Below are positions 25,725 to 36,100 of a stretch of 64,000 nt of DNA, one piece after another (the first letter of the stretch is position 1; every line of letters starts with the position of its first letter). The stretch comes from Chryseobacterium sp. Leaf394 (GTDB lineage Bacteria; Bacteroidota; Bacteroidia; Flavobacteriales; Weeksellaceae). Location: contig NZ_LMQH01000010.1 of assembly GCF_001424105.1 (NCBI RefSeq), positions 93,906 to 157,905 of the forward strand, in the 5' to 3' direction. Under the pieces are notes generated by a model. It did not search any database and was not told the DNA's origin. It saw nothing but the letters and a program-made list of their open reading frames with translations. The position numbers and the translations under genes were made by a program.

Positions 25725-28637
25725 ATGAAGAAAGTTTTTATTTCTCTTTCATTCTTTTTCATGATCAACGCAATGGCGCAGAAATTTGATACGCAGACAG
25801 TGACTGACGGTCAGGGTTATACGTATGAAACTGTGAAAAATGATCAGGCGGGAGTGAGAGTCTATACTTTAAAAAACGGATTAAAAGTTTATCTCGCAAA
25901 AAACGACGATGCTCCGAGAATCCAGACCTATGTTCCGGTAAGAACAGGTTCAAATAACGATCCGGGCGACAATACAGGATTGGCGCACTACCTTGAGCAC
26001 ATGGTTTTCAAAGGAACTTCTCACCTGGGAACTCAGGACTGGGCAAAGGAGAAGGTTTTGCTGCAGCAGATTTCTGACCTTTACGAACAGCATAAAGCAG
26101 AAAAAGATCCTGAAAAGAAAAAAGCACTCTATAAGAAAATCGATGATGTTTCTCAGGAAGCTTCAAAATTTGCAATTGCCAATGAATATGACAAAGCAAT
26201 TTCTTCTTTGGGAGCCACGGGAACTAATGCTCACACCTGGTTAGACGAAACGGTTTACAAAAACAATATTCCGGCTAATGAGTTGGAGAAGTGGCTTAAA
26301 GTTGAAAAAGAACGTTTCTCAGAATTGGTTTTAAGACTTTTCCATACAGAACTGGAAGCGGTTTATGAGGAATTTAACAGAGCTCAGGATAACGACAGCC
26401 GTTTGGTAAATTATACTTTAATGGAGGCGCTTTTCCCTAAGCATCCGAACGGTCAGCAAACGACAATCGGTACGTCAGAGCATTTGAAAAGTCCTTCAAT
26501 GGTAGCTATTCATAAGTATTTTGATACGTACTATGTACCTAACAACATGGCAGTAGTTTTGGTAGGAGATTTGGATTTCGACAAAACGATAAAATTAGTT
26601 GACCAATACTTCGGGTCATTCAAATACAAAGAACTTCCGATGAAGAAAATGGTTTCTGAGGAGCCAATGACGCAGGTGGTAAGCAGAACTGTAAAAAGTC
26701 CGTCTGCACCAAGAATGACTATGGCCTGGAGATCTGATTCATACGGAACCAAAGATGCAAGAATGGCCAGCATGGTTGCTGAAATTCTGAGTAACAGCGG
26801 TGATGCTGGTTTGATCGATTTAAACATCAGCCAAAAACAGAAAGTGCTGAGCGCAGGAGCATACGAATCACCTTACAAAACTTATGGTGCATTTACAATG
26901 TATGTTGTACCGAAAGATGGGCAAAGCTTTGATGAGGCTAAAAAATTATTGCTTGGGCAGTTAGATTTAGTTAAAAAAGGTCAGTTCCCGGATTGGATGC
27001 TGAAAGCCATCGTCAACGATATGAAAGTACAGCGTATGAAAGGCTGGGAAACTGCCGACGGTTTGGCAACAACGCTTTACAATGCTTACATCAACGAAAG
27101 AACCTGGCAGCAGGAATTAGACGAGATCAATGATTATGAAAAAATTACCAAAGCAGATATTGTAAAATTTGCCAACGAGTTTTTCAAAGACAATTATGTA
27201 GTTGTTTATAAAGAAAAAGGAGTGAATGATAAATTGGTTCGCGTACAGAACCCTGCCATCACACCAATTAAACTGAACAGAGAAGCGCAGTCGCCTTTCC
27301 TTAAAGACCTACTGGCAACAAAAGCAGGAGACATCAAACCTCAGTTTATTGACTACAAAACTGCCATCGCCACTTCGCAGATCAAAGACAAGAAAATAAG
27401 TTTCGTTGAAAACAAATATAACAAAGTAGCTCAGGTCAACTATATTTTCCCTTTCGGAACAGATAATGATAAAGAACTGAGCCTTGGGGTAAGCGTTTTA
27501 CAATATTTAGGAACCGATAAATATACTCCTGAACAGTTAAAAGAAGAATTCTATAAATTAGGAATCTCCAACGGTTTCAGAACTTCAAATGACCAGACGA
27601 TCATCTATCTGAGCGGGCTGGAAAGCAATATGAAGAAAGGAGTAGAACTGTTGAACCACTGGATTACCAACGTAAAAGCTGACAAAGCAATTTATGACCA
27701 GACGGTAAAAACAATCTTGGAATCCAGAGAAGTGGCCAAAAAAGATAAAGCAAGAATTATGGCAGCACTTTCCAATTATGCTAAATATGGAAAGGATTCC
27801 AGAATGACTGATATTATCACAAAACAACGTCTGGAAAGTATCAACGTTAACGATCTGATGTCTAAAATCAAGACTTTAAACCAATATCCTTACGAAGTTT
27901 TCTTATACGGAGAAGATCAGAAAAGTCTTGAAAAAGCAGTGAAACCATTTATTGCAGACACCAAACTGCAGCCTGCGAAAGCTAAGGTATATGCAGAGCC
28001 GGCAACTGAAGGCAAAGTATATTTCACAGCTTATGATATGGTGCAGATGGAAATGGCGAAAGTGGCAAAAGGAAGCAATGTAAACCTTGCAGACTTCGGA
28101 AAATCAAATGTATTTAACGAGTACTTCGGGCGTGGACTGTCTTCTATCGTTTTTCAGGAAATCAGAGAGAGTAAGTCATTGGCGTATTCTGCTTACGTTT
28201 CTTATGGAACGGCTTCTGAAAAAGATCATCCTAACTATGTGACCAACTACATCGGAACTCAGGCAAACAAATTACCTCTTGCAGTAAACGCAATGAATGA
28301 TTTGATGGCAGATTTTCCTCAGATCCCGGCGCAGTTTGAGAATTCTAAAGGTTCAGCATTGAAGCAGATTGCATCAAACAGAATCAACAGAACCAATATT
28401 TTCTACAACCAACTGGCATTGAAAAAACTTGGCGTAGATTACGATATCAGAAAAGATTACTATAATGAAATTCAAAATCTGACGTTGCCTCAACTGACAA
28501 GTTTCTACAACAAAGAAATTAAACCGTTGAAGTACAACACCGCCATCATCGGGAAAAAAGAAAACCTGAATATGGAATCAATCAACAAAATGGGTGAGTT
28601 CAAAGAAGTTACCCTGGAAGAAATCTTTGGATATTAA
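25725..28637 (+). CDS. M16 (insulinase-type) zinc metalloprotease, two-domain
   Basis: This 970-residue periplasmic peptidase has a signal peptide ending MINAMAQ. The inverted zinc motif HxxEH is His88-Tyr-Leu-Glu91-His92 (LAHYLEHMVF), and the distal ligand lies in ELEAVYEEFNRA about 120 residues later. The second half (about 500-970) is the inactive M16 repeat, as in single-chain clamshell enzymes. It is flanked on both sides by pigment genes on the other strand but has no obvious pigment role. A canonical terminator follows. Confidence 0.93.
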   Translation: MKKVFISLSFFFMINAMAQKFDTQTVTDGQGYTYETVKNDQAGVRVYTLKNGLKVYLAKNDDAPRIQTYVPVRTGSNNDPGDNTGLAHYLEHMVFKGTSHLGTQDWAKEKVLLQQISDLYEQHKAEKDPEKKKALYKKIDDVSQEASKFAIANEYDKAISSLGATGTNAHTWLDETVYKNNIPANELEKWLKVEKERFSELVLRLFHTELEAVYEEFNRAQDNDSRLVNYTLMEALFPKHPNGQQTTIGTSEHLKSPSMVAIHKYFDTYYVPNNMAVVLVGDLDFDKTIKLVDQYFGSFKYKELPMKKMVSEEPMTQVVSRTVKSPSAPRMTMAWRSDSYGTKDARMASMVAEILSNSGDAGLIDLNISQKQKVLSAGAYESPYKTYGAFTMYVVPKDGQSFDEAKKLLLGQLDLVKKGQFPDWMLKAIVNDMKVQRMKGWETADGLATTLYNAYINERTWQQELDEINDYEKITKADIVKFANEFFKDNYVVVYKEKGVNDKLVRVQNPAITPIKLNREAQSPFLKDLLATKAGDIKPQFIDYKTAIATSQIKDKKISFVENKYNKVAQVNYIFPFGTDNDKELSLGVSVLQYLGTDKYTPEQLKEEFYKLGISNGFRTSNDQTIIYLSGLESNMKKGVELLNHWITNVKADKAIYDQTVKTILESREVAKKDKARIMAALSNYAKYGKDSRMTDIITKQRLESINVNDLMSKIKTLNQYPYEVFLYGEDQKSLEKAVKPFIADTKLQPAKAKVYAEPATEGKVYFTAYDMVQMEMAKVAKGSNVNLADFGKSNVFNEYFGRGLSSIVFQEIRESKSLAYSAYVSYGTASEKDHPNYVTNYIGTQANKLPLAVNAMNDLMADFPQIPAQFENSKGSALKQIASNRINRTNIFYNQLALKKLGVDYDIRKDYYNEIQNLTLPQLTSFYNKEIKPLKYNTAIIGKKENLNMESINKMGEFKEVTLEEIFGY

Positions 28638-28660
28638 TTTTCATTAATATAAATTGTTTG

Positions 28661-28690
28661 AAGTGAGGCAGAAATGTCTCACTTTTTTTA
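28661..28690 (+). terminator. Intrinsic terminator after the M16 peptidase
   Basis: A stem of about nine pairs with one wobble (AGTGAGGCA against TGTCTCACT) encloses a GAAA tetraloop and is followed by a run of seven T. It ends the peptidase transcript 25 bases after the stop. Confidence 0.85.
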
Positions 28691-28717
28691 TTTAATTTGA
28701 ATTTTATTTAATAACTG

Positions 28718-29041
28718 ATGAATGATAATTTACTGATACAATCGCTTACAAGTCTTTCAAGAGATTCGTCTGAGCAGGAAAAATACATACACAATTTATT
28801 TAAAGATGATCAATATGCTCATACAGAAGAACTTCTTTTGGATTTTGAAGATGCTTCATTTATGATTGAAAATTATTCAGATAATGAAGAGATCAAAATT
28901 CTGTTTACTGAGCTGAAAGATTTAATTGAAGAAATTGATATTAAAAAATTATTCTACACGCACCATTTGAAACACGATTTATGGGAGAAAGTCCGGCTTA
29001 CAAGCAGAAAGCTTTTGGCTAGCCTGAATATCGATCAATGA
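28718..29041 (+). CDS. Small acidic helical protein
   Basis: This 107-residue, acidic, mainly helical soluble protein (LLLDFEDASFMIENYSDNEEIKILFTELKDLIEEIDI) has no known family. It begins 28 bases after the peptidase terminator and has no clear promoter, so it may be read through from that gene. No cysteines, signal peptide or catalytic motif are seen. Confidence 0.6.
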   Translation: MNDNLLIQSLTSLSRDSSEQEKYIHNLFKDDQYAHTEELLLDFEDASFMIENYSDNEEIKILFTELKDLIEEIDIKKLFYTHHLKHDLWEKVRLTSRKLLASLNIDQ

Positions 29042-29092
29042 TAAAAAATATCGTTAAAGCTTACATAAGCAAGTTTTAAATATAAAAACAAA

Positions 29093-29114
29093 AGCTGCTC
29101 AAAATTGGGCAGCT
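29093..29114. terminator. Convergent hairpin terminator
   Basis: AGCTGCTC pairs with GGGCAGCT (one wobble) around AAAATT, midway between two convergent genes. The flanks are AT-rich but there is no long T run. Confidence 0.6.
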
Positions 29115-29143
29115 ATGTTGTAACTAGGAAATTGAAGCAGTTC

Positions 29144-29413
29144 TTACTTTCTCCTCTTATACTTTAAGTGAATCAATAAATACACCTCATCTTTTTCTAG
29201 ATCTCTGCACCAGGTACGCTCAGTAACCAAAGCATTTTCGTACAGACTGAGATCTTCCATTTTTTTTACATATTCTAATCTTTCAGAAGTCTCAGACTTA
29301 AAGAATGAAATAAGATTAACCTCATCGCCAACTGCAGGTACTACAGGAAATTCAACATAGTTTTTAAACTCAAATTCGATGTCGTAGGAATAGAACCTTA
29401 CTTTTACATTCAT
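29144..29413 (-). CDS. Small protein of unknown function
   Basis: This 89-residue, basic-ended protein with alternating strands (VKVRFYSYDIEFEF...FPAVGDEV-like segment) has no signal peptide. No family is recognised. It is alone between the terminator at 29093 and a 110-base gap, with no pigment-related motif, so its link to the neighbouring cluster is doubtful. Confidence 0.55.
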   Translation of the reverse strand: MNVKVRFYSYDIEFEFKNYVEFPVVPAVGDEVNLISFFKSETSERLEYVKKMEDLSLYENALVTERTWCRDLEKDEVYLLIHLKYKRRK

Positions 29414-29523
29414 ACTTTTATTTTTTCCAAATATATTGAGAATTTAATCAATATAAACGCTATTTCAAAGGGTGTCTGTTTAATTCCATCCGGAAGATGT
29501 TCTGCAATAATTAAATAAAATCT

Positions 29524-30030
29524 TTAAATAAATTTAAAAACTCTGTTTAAAACTTTATCCGGATAAAGTGATAGAGCTATGAAGGAAATTGTGAGACCTG
29601 AAATCAAAGATAAATGAACTGTATCAGCCAAATAACCAGGATAACGATTGGCAATAGTATTTGGAAAGCTGGCGAAATGCTCAAAATAAATATTCGAAAA
29701 TGAAATGGCAATCACAGAAAACAGCAAAACAGTTAAAAACACGAGGGCATTTAGAATTATTGAAGCTCTGATAGCGCTGGATAATTTTTTGAACTTAAAG
29801 TTTAATCTGATCATGAATAGTAAAGAAAATGGAATACTGAAAGCGAATGATTTCAAAATACTGACAGTAAACAATCTGAAGCCCGAATTTGAATAAACTA
29901 AAGTTCCATTAGTTTCAAACTGTTGCCAGGGCATCATGTGTGGATTGATGTAAAGCAGAAACGAGTAATGCGCAACTGAGTATAACGCAAAACACGTGAC
30001 AGTAATACAAAAAACAATAAAGTTTTTCAT
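29524..30030 (-). CDS. Small integral membrane protein
   Basis: This 168-residue protein has four predicted membrane helices: residues about 4-27, 54-73, 90-112 and 138-157. There are no catalytic motifs and no family I recognise. It follows the hotdog gene by eight bases, so it is probably in the DarA/DarB operon. It may help localise the pigment enzymes at the inner membrane (context only). Confidence 0.65.
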   Translation of the reverse strand: MKNFIVFCITVTCFALYSVAHYSFLLYINPHMMPWQQFETNGTLVYSNSGFRLFTVSILKSFAFSIPFSLLFMIRLNFKFKKLSSAIRASIILNALVFLTVLLFSVIAISFSNIYFEHFASFPNTIANRYPGYLADTVHLSLISGLTISFIALSLYPDKVLNRVFKFI

Positions 30031-30038
30031 GAATTAAA

Positions 30039-30479
30039 CTATTCAATCTCCTGAATAAACAAGCTGATCTCCGTACGGATCAACAGCTTTTCACCCATAA
30101 AAGTCTCACAGAAAATCTGACAGATGTTTTCATACTGAGAAATTAGGGTTGCTTTGGAAATAATGGTGTCGCCAACCTCAGGCAAATCAAAAATTTCAAT
30201 TTTTTTGATATTGGTAATGAAACCGATCACCTTCGTTTCTACATCAGGACCTTTAAAAAAACTCTGTCCGAGAATTGAAGAGGAGGTTTGTGCAGAATGC
30301 TCGATCAGTCCGGCTTCCACAAAATGGTTGTTGTGAACAAAAATGTTGTCAGATTTGATATCAAAAGAAGTCACAACCTTGTCCGGAGTAAGCTCCAGAA
30401 TATAATCTGCCATCAGCATGGGTGCGCGATGCGGCAGAAAATGATGAATGTTGATGAGGTTGTCTTCCTTTAACTCCAT
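30039..30479 (-). CDS. Hotdog dehydratase, catalytic histidine present
   Basis: This 146-residue FabZ-related protein has FLPHRAPMLMAD at the N-terminus. The active-site helix reads HNNHFVEAGLIEHSAQ, with His52 and Glu60 placed like the catalytic pair of FabZ dehydratases. It is paired with a close paralogue at 30644-31075, which lacks the histidine. Probably it dehydrates 3-hydroxyacyl-ACP in polyene or resorcinol precursor synthesis. An AAACCT/AGGTTT hairpin separates the two genes. Confidence 0.82.
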   Translation of the reverse strand: MELKEDNLINIHHFLPHRAPMLMADYILELTPDKVVTSFDIKSDNIFVHNNHFVEAGLIEHSAQTSSSILGQSFFKGPDVETKVIGFITNIKKIEIFDLPEVGDTIISKATLISQYENICQIFCETFMGEKLLIRTEISLFIQEIE

Positions 30480-30492
30480 TTTTTTATGTTTA

Positions 30493-30524
30493 AAACCTAA
30501 CAGGTTTTAAAAGCCCGTTAGGTT
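30493..30524. repeat. AAACCT/AGGTTT hairpin
   Basis: AAACCTAAC pairs with GTTAGGTTT in the gap between the two hotdog genes. It is related in ends to the longer hairpin at 5136-5168. The 160-base gap holds nothing else that I can support. Confidence 0.45.
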
Positions 30525-30643
30525 TGTATTGTGCTAATTTAAATCTTTGCAATTTCCTAGGATATTACGAGTTTTAAAAACTTCTGTAAAACAAACCAGA
30601 CTGATCACTTGGCTCTTTTTACTTTTTCCTTGGCTCTTTACAA

Positions 30644-31075
30644 CTATTTTACAACGGTTTTCATCTCAGATTTTGCAATGATCTGACCGTTGATTTTAGT
30701 AATGATTTCCACCAACGTTACGCCCATCATTTCATTGATAATCTTTACTTCAGAAATTAAATGGTCACCCAATTTCGGTAAAGTTTCAGCTTCAAATGTT
30801 TTGATGGCTCCGATGTAGCCTGTAGGTGCTTCTTTTCCGAGAAGATAAAATTTATATCCTGTATGAAGAGCAACGCTTTGAGCCTGATGTTCAATTAGAC
30901 CTGAAGCCTGAAAAACGCCTTCGTGAACAAAAATATTGTCTTCTTTAATTTCAAATCCTGAAACCAGATGCTCCTCAGAATATTCTGAAATTCCACTCAC
31001 CATCACAAAAGGAAATTTTTGCGGAATTAAACTTTCAACAAAATTTTTGTCGTTGATTGGTAAAGAAATTCTCAT
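30644..31075 (-). CDS. Hotdog protein, catalytic histidine replaced
   Basis: The protein (143 residues from ATG 31075) is a paralogue of the neighbouring dehydratase: FPFVMVSGISEYS, then HEGVFQASGLIEHQAQ. The position of the catalytic His is Val54, while the Glu on the following helix (Glu62) is kept. The start overlaps the darB stop by one base (TAATG); the frame can be extended to TTG 31081 but that is not needed. It may be the inactive half of a heterodimer with the active paralogue. Confidence 0.8.
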   Translation of the reverse strand: MRISLPINDKNFVESLIPQKFPFVMVSGISEYSEEHLVSGFEIKEDNIFVHEGVFQASGLIEHQAQSVALHTGYKFYLLGKEAPTGYIGAIKTFEAETLPKLGDHLISEVKIINEMMGVTLVEIITKINGQIIAKSEMKTVVK

Positions 31076-32214
31076 TAGCAAACCGTTAACAGGGCACAGG
31101 AGTAAGCAAATCTTCCACTTTCAGGGATGCAAAGCATGATTCTTTCTCCTTTTTTCAGTTTACCGGAATTCATCAGCTGCTCAACAGCAATAAAGATAGA
31201 TCCGGCACCGATATTTCCAACTTCAGAAAGGTTGTAAAACCATTTTTCCCAAGGGAAATCAAGTCCGACATTGGCAAATTCTTCTTTTAATCCTTCTTTG
31301 AAGTAACCTGAAGAAATGTGTGCTAATACATGATCGATGGAATCAGGATCAAGATCGTGTTTGGTAAAAGATGCTCTTAAGCTTTCTGCTCCTTTTACTA
31401 AAATATATTTATCTAAAAGTTTTGTATCCTGTTTTAATGCAAAAATAGATTGGTTCAGCCATTCTTCAGCAGGATATTCTGCCCATGATTTCAGGCTTCC
31501 GTCTTCCTGCTTTTCGCATCCTGAATACATACAAGCTTCAATTTCGTGCGCGTAAGAATAGAAATCCATCCATTCTACTTTTAAAGAAATTTCGTTTTCT
31601 CTCGGTTTGTTTTCAAGCAAAAAAGCTCCGGCTCCGTCCGAAAGCATCCATCTCAGAAATTCTCTTTTGAAAGCAACAATAGGTTTTTCCTCCAAAAGTT
31701 TAAGGTTTTCCGCTTCGTGATTGAACTTATCAGCTGTCATCCATGCAGAAAATCTTTCTGAACCTACACAGATGGCGTTATTTTTTACACCAGCTTTAAC
31801 ATTCAGAAAGGCATAGTTGAACGCATTCATTCCGGAATTACACAGTCCGGTAGAGGTATTGATTTCAACCGATTTACCGATATTCAGTTCACCATGAACC
31901 ATAGAAGCGTGTGAAGGCTGAATCTGGTCTGCTGAAGTGGTTCCGCATGAGAGAAGCTCCATGTCTTCTTTCTTGAAATGTTCGTCAAAAAGTCCCTCCA
32001 CAGCATTTGCAGTAATCTGCGCATTGGTATGTGTAGGTTTTCCGTTTTTGTCTAAAGCATAGTATCTGGTTGTAATTTTATTATTCCTCAGAATTAAAGC
32101 TCTCGCCTTAGAAGGAGTATTGTTGACTAAGCCAAGATAGCTTTCCATTTCATCATTAGAAACCGGCTCATTTGGCAAGTATGTTGAAGCTTTTGTTATG
32201 AATACGTCGTACAT
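31075..32214 (-). CDS. darB: DarB-like KAS III enzyme, dialkylresorcinol condensation
   Basis: This 379-residue FabH-type ketosynthase has the triad Cys125 (STGLCNSGMN), His299 (LAHISSG) and Asn334 (GNIGAGS). DarB joins a beta-ketoacyl thioester with a second acyl unit and cyclises the product to a cyclohexanedione, the precursor of 2,5-dialkylresorcinol. The assignment rests on the KAS III catalytic pattern together with the flavodoxin-like darA gene two bases upstream, the pair that defines dialkylresorcinol loci. A separate KAS III for fatty acid synthesis is a less likely alternative. Confidence 0.88.
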   Translation of the reverse strand: MYDVFITKASTYLPNEPVSNDEMESYLGLVNNTPSKARALILRNNKITTRYYALDKNGKPTHTNAQITANAVEGLFDEHFKKEDMELLSCGTTSADQIQPSHASMVHGELNIGKSVEINTSTGLCNSGMNAFNYAFLNVKAGVKNNAICVGSERFSAWMTADKFNHEAENLKLLEEKPIVAFKREFLRWMLSDGAGAFLLENKPRENEISLKVEWMDFYSYAHEIEACMYSGCEKQEDGSLKSWAEYPAEEWLNQSIFALKQDTKLLDKYILVKGAESLRASFTKHDLDPDSIDHVLAHISSGYFKEGLKEEFANVGLDFPWEKWFYNLSEVGNIGAGSIFIAVEQLMNSGKLKKGERIMLCIPESGRFAYSCALLTVC

Positions 32215-32216
32215 TT

Positions 32217-33131
32217 CTATTTTAAATTAATTCCTTGTAAATATTTTTTCTGTTTTTGTCTTTTGTTCCACAAAATAGGTGCAAGCAAGATATGAAAAAT
32301 CAAAACAATGGGTGAAATGATCCAGATTGCTGCCATTAAATATACTTTAAAAAACTTGATCAGCATCGGGCGTTTTTCTTTTTTCTTCATGATAAGGTTA
32401 GACCACACCGTGAAAATTTTGTTCCCAACTTTTTCTACTCTCACAAGGAAAGCTCTGATTTCTACAGCTCCGTTTTTTACCAGTTCGGGCTGCAGATTTA
32501 CGAAATCGCTGTTGCGGAAATGCTGTTCAATGATCTTCCCGTATTTCCCAGCTCCGTTTATTTCTTCGTCTGAAACGCCTGCCGCAGGAAGGATTCCGGA
32601 TTTTTCTTTCTGTCCGGTGGTCATCCAGCGAAGGATCGTTAAAACACTTGTATAATTATCTCTTCGGTCGACTAATGCAATGTTTCCGACTAATTTTACG
32701 TCTAAATTTTTCAGATAAACCTTCAGTTTTTCCTGAGAAAGCATCCACATATTTCGGGTTCCGGAGATGGTAACAACTGGCGTGCCTTTCAGGATATTTT
32801 CTGCAAATCCACTTTTTAAAAATGATATTACAGGAATAGACGGCGTTAAATACCAAACCTGATAGCCAAAAAGAATCAGATCAAATTTTGTATTTAAAAC
32901 CTCCTCAGGCGGTGGCAGAATTTCACTTGGAATCTGAAGGTAAGATTCCGGAAAGGTATTGAAAAAAACATCAGACGGCCACGGAAAAGGAAAATCTTTT
33001 TTCAGCTGAATGTTGTAGTAAGTTACTTTATATTCGTCTTTTTTATCTTCAAAGGGTTGGGCAATATTTTTTACAATATCTTCCAGCTGTCCGGTCTGAG
33101 TGTAATATAAGACAAGTATATTTTTTTGCAT
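32217..33131 (-). CDS. darA: DarA-like flavodoxin-fold aromatase
   Basis: This 304-residue protein starts with a flavodoxin fold (ILVLYYTQTGQLEDIVKNIA, the phosphate loop of FMN binding) and has a hydrophobic C-terminal segment (about residues 262-290, LMAAIWIISPIVLIFHILL). DarA oxidises the cyclohexanedione made by DarB to the aromatic resorcinol. Older annotation calls it a dialkylresorcinol condensing enzyme. It ends two bases before darB, and the membrane tail suggests the ring is made at the inner membrane. Confidence 0.88.
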   Translation of the reverse strand: MQKNILVLYYTQTGQLEDIVKNIAQPFEDKKDEYKVTYYNIQLKKDFPFPWPSDVFFNTFPESYLQIPSEILPPPEEVLNTKFDLILFGYQVWYLTPSIPVISFLKSGFAENILKGTPVVTISGTRNMWMLSQEKLKVYLKNLDVKLVGNIALVDRRDNYTSVLTILRWMTTGQKEKSGILPAAGVSDEEINGAGKYGKIIEQHFRNSDFVNLQPELVKNGAVEIRAFLVRVEKVGNKIFTVWSNLIMKKKEKRPMLIKFFKVYLMAAIWIISPIVLIFHILLAPILWNKRQKQKKYLQGINLK

Positions 33132-33173
33132 TAATCTATTTTATGGTTTACAAAAATAAGATTTTCAGATTTA

Positions 33174-36100
33174 TTATTCGTGCCTAAAAATTTTTATTGC
33201 TTCTGAATTAAACAATTGTTTATAATTTGCGTTTTCAAAAGTCTGATTTTTAATATTCAGCAGAATAATGGTCTCCGGAAAATCTTTGATATCAGTAAGA
33301 TGATATTTTTCGTCAGAAATTAAAAGTATATCGATCTTTTTGTTTATTTGTGTCTGATTATCAATGTAATTCAATTTTCTTTTGTGAACAAGATAACTGT
33401 TTTTTGCTACAGCTCTTTTTTCTGAATCACCGATTAAACTGAAAATTCTGCGTCCCGCTTGCTGAAGTGTGAGTAAAGCATCTTTCTGCCCAAAATCATC
33501 GGCAATGTGAAATACGGTAGCGTCACTCGGGATGTGTTTGTTCAGTTCAAAATAGACCGATTTATTTTTATCGAAATCTTCCTTTGCAGGTTTTACAACT
33601 TCATTTTCTTTATATAAAAAGCTTAAAAGTAATTTCTTTTTAAAATAATTCTCATCCTCAAGCTCATTTCTCAGTTTCGCAAATTCATTTCTGAAATACG
33701 CATTGATTTTTTTCGTTCTCTCAGAATAATCTTTTCCAAAACTCAAATCTTCTTTACGGATTCTGTCGCCTACTTTTACCGTAATGCTTCCGTCAAAAAT
33801 AATAAAATCTCCTTTCGGCTGTACTTCAGAATTTCCGTGAATGTAAATCGGAACGATATCCAAATTAAACTGTTCCGCAATGTAAAAAGCACCTTTGTGA
33901 AATCTTTTGACGTCGTTATTGTATGAACGTTCAGATTCAGGAAATACAACCAGCGAATATCCCTGCGCAATCTTTTCTCTCAATTGCTCCATGCCGTTTT
34001 CAATGCCCTGAGAAACAGGATAGAAGCCTAAAGCCCGCACAATTTTCCCAAAAACCGGAGAATTATACACCCAGTCGTTCACAAGATAAACAATTTTGTG
34101 GCTGACCATTCCCATGACCAGTGTATCGAGAAATGAAGTGTGATTGGCGATGATTACTGCAGGTTCAGAAAAGTTTTCATCAGGATTTCTAATGATTTTT
34201 TTTCTGACAAAAGGATTGGTGTATAAAACAGAAACAAGGAATTTTGCTAAAATCAATTTGATGAATTCCAAAGTTTTTCCTTTCGATCTTTTCACGAAAA
34301 TACTTCCGATGGCAGAGAAAATCAATCCGCCTAAACCATAGTAAATAAAAGAGATGACAGAATTTAAAAGCAGTCTCAAAGTAATTGGCGACAAGCCTTT
34401 TTTAGCTCTGTTGATAATTAAAAACCGGAACCAGAACGGATATAATGTGGAAGTAATGACAATCACTGAAAACATTCCGATCAAAGCGACCAAGGCTAAT
34501 GAATGCAATGCCGGATGTTTGGCAAAAATCAAGGAACCGATGGATAAAATTGTAGTGAAAACCGCCAAAATAATAGAAATCCGATAGGTCGGAAGTTCAT
34601 TTTTTCCAGTCGTATGCTCTTTTTGCATTGCTTTCGTCAGGAAAATACTGAAATCATCGCCAACGCCAAAAACCAAAGTGCAGACAACGGTACTGAAAAT
34701 ATTTAATTCTAAACCTAAAAAGTACAGAATTCCGGCAGTTACAACTCCCGTTAAAACAATCGGAAACATTGTCAGCAGAGACAGTTCAAAATTTCTGAAG
34801 AAAACAATAATTGTTAGAACGATTGCAAGAAGTGAATAATTAATCAAAGTATTGAAATCTCTTTTCAATAAACCTAAAAAGTTCTCATTCATCTGCTGAC
34901 GGTCGATTGCCAAAGATTCGTGGCTTTTTTCAACGTCTTTGATGAATGTATCTCTTTTGGTTTCATCCACTTTTACCACATTTGAAACTGTGAAAAATCC
35001 GTTCTCATTGCTCAGAAACTCTGAGATTTGAAGTGCCTTTATTTTTTGGTAATCTTTTAAACTTAAACTGGAATAGGTTTTATTTAAATTTTCATTAAAC
35101 TGATCAAAAGCCGAAGCATTAAAGCCAAATTCATTTCCGTTTTTAACCAATTCAGAAATCGTCTGATTTTTTTTATCCTGATTCCAGAATCTGTTCCACT
35201 GATCTACCTTTTTCTGCTGATCTTTTTCAGACAAAACAACATTTCCAATAGAATTGTAACTTAAAATTTTACCTTCCTGCTTCTCCTTTTCCAGAAATTG
35301 GCTTAGTCTCGAATTTCTCGCTAACGCTTCACTTTCAGAATTTCCGTACGATATCGTGTAAATCGATTTTGAAGTGATGTCCGACAGTTTTTCAAGCTTG
35401 GATTCGCTGATTTTTAAATCTTTAGGAATGTAATTTAAATCGCCAATATTTTCATTAAAACCAACATGACGGAATCCGAAAAGACAGGCAATAATCATAA
35501 CAGAACATCCGATAATCAGAGGTTTGTTTTTCTCGTAAGGGTAATTTCCGATTTTATCGATGAAATTGGTGCTTTCTTTTCCTGGTTTTTCTTTCGGATG
35601 ATACAGTTGCGGAACAATGATTAAAGCGGCAAATGAAGACAGAAAAACCGTAATCGCTGCGAAAAGTCCGAGGTCTTTCAATGCTTCTGAACGCACAAAA
35701 ACCAGACATAGAAAAGAAACTGCTGTGGTCGCACTGCTGAGAATGATCGGTTGGGTGATCTCTTTGTAAAGCTCTTCAATATTGTTGTTGTGCTTGTAAT
35801 GTGTGAGAATATGAAGGGCGTAATCAATTGTAATTCCAATCAGAATTGCTCCGACGCTGAGTGAAATCGCCGAGATTTTATCTTTAATGAAATACAGAAT
35901 CATCAGTGAAATAAAAACCGCAAAAACGGTCGGCAGAAAAACGATGAGTGGCGTGAAGAAATTCCTGAAATAATAAATCAGCAAGATCAGCAGAACCGTC
36001 ATTGAAATAATCACCGTATTCTGGATATCTTTTTTAATCTGCTGTGCATTGGCAACCGCAATTACCGGCGATCCAAAGTAACTTATTTCTGTTTTTCCTT

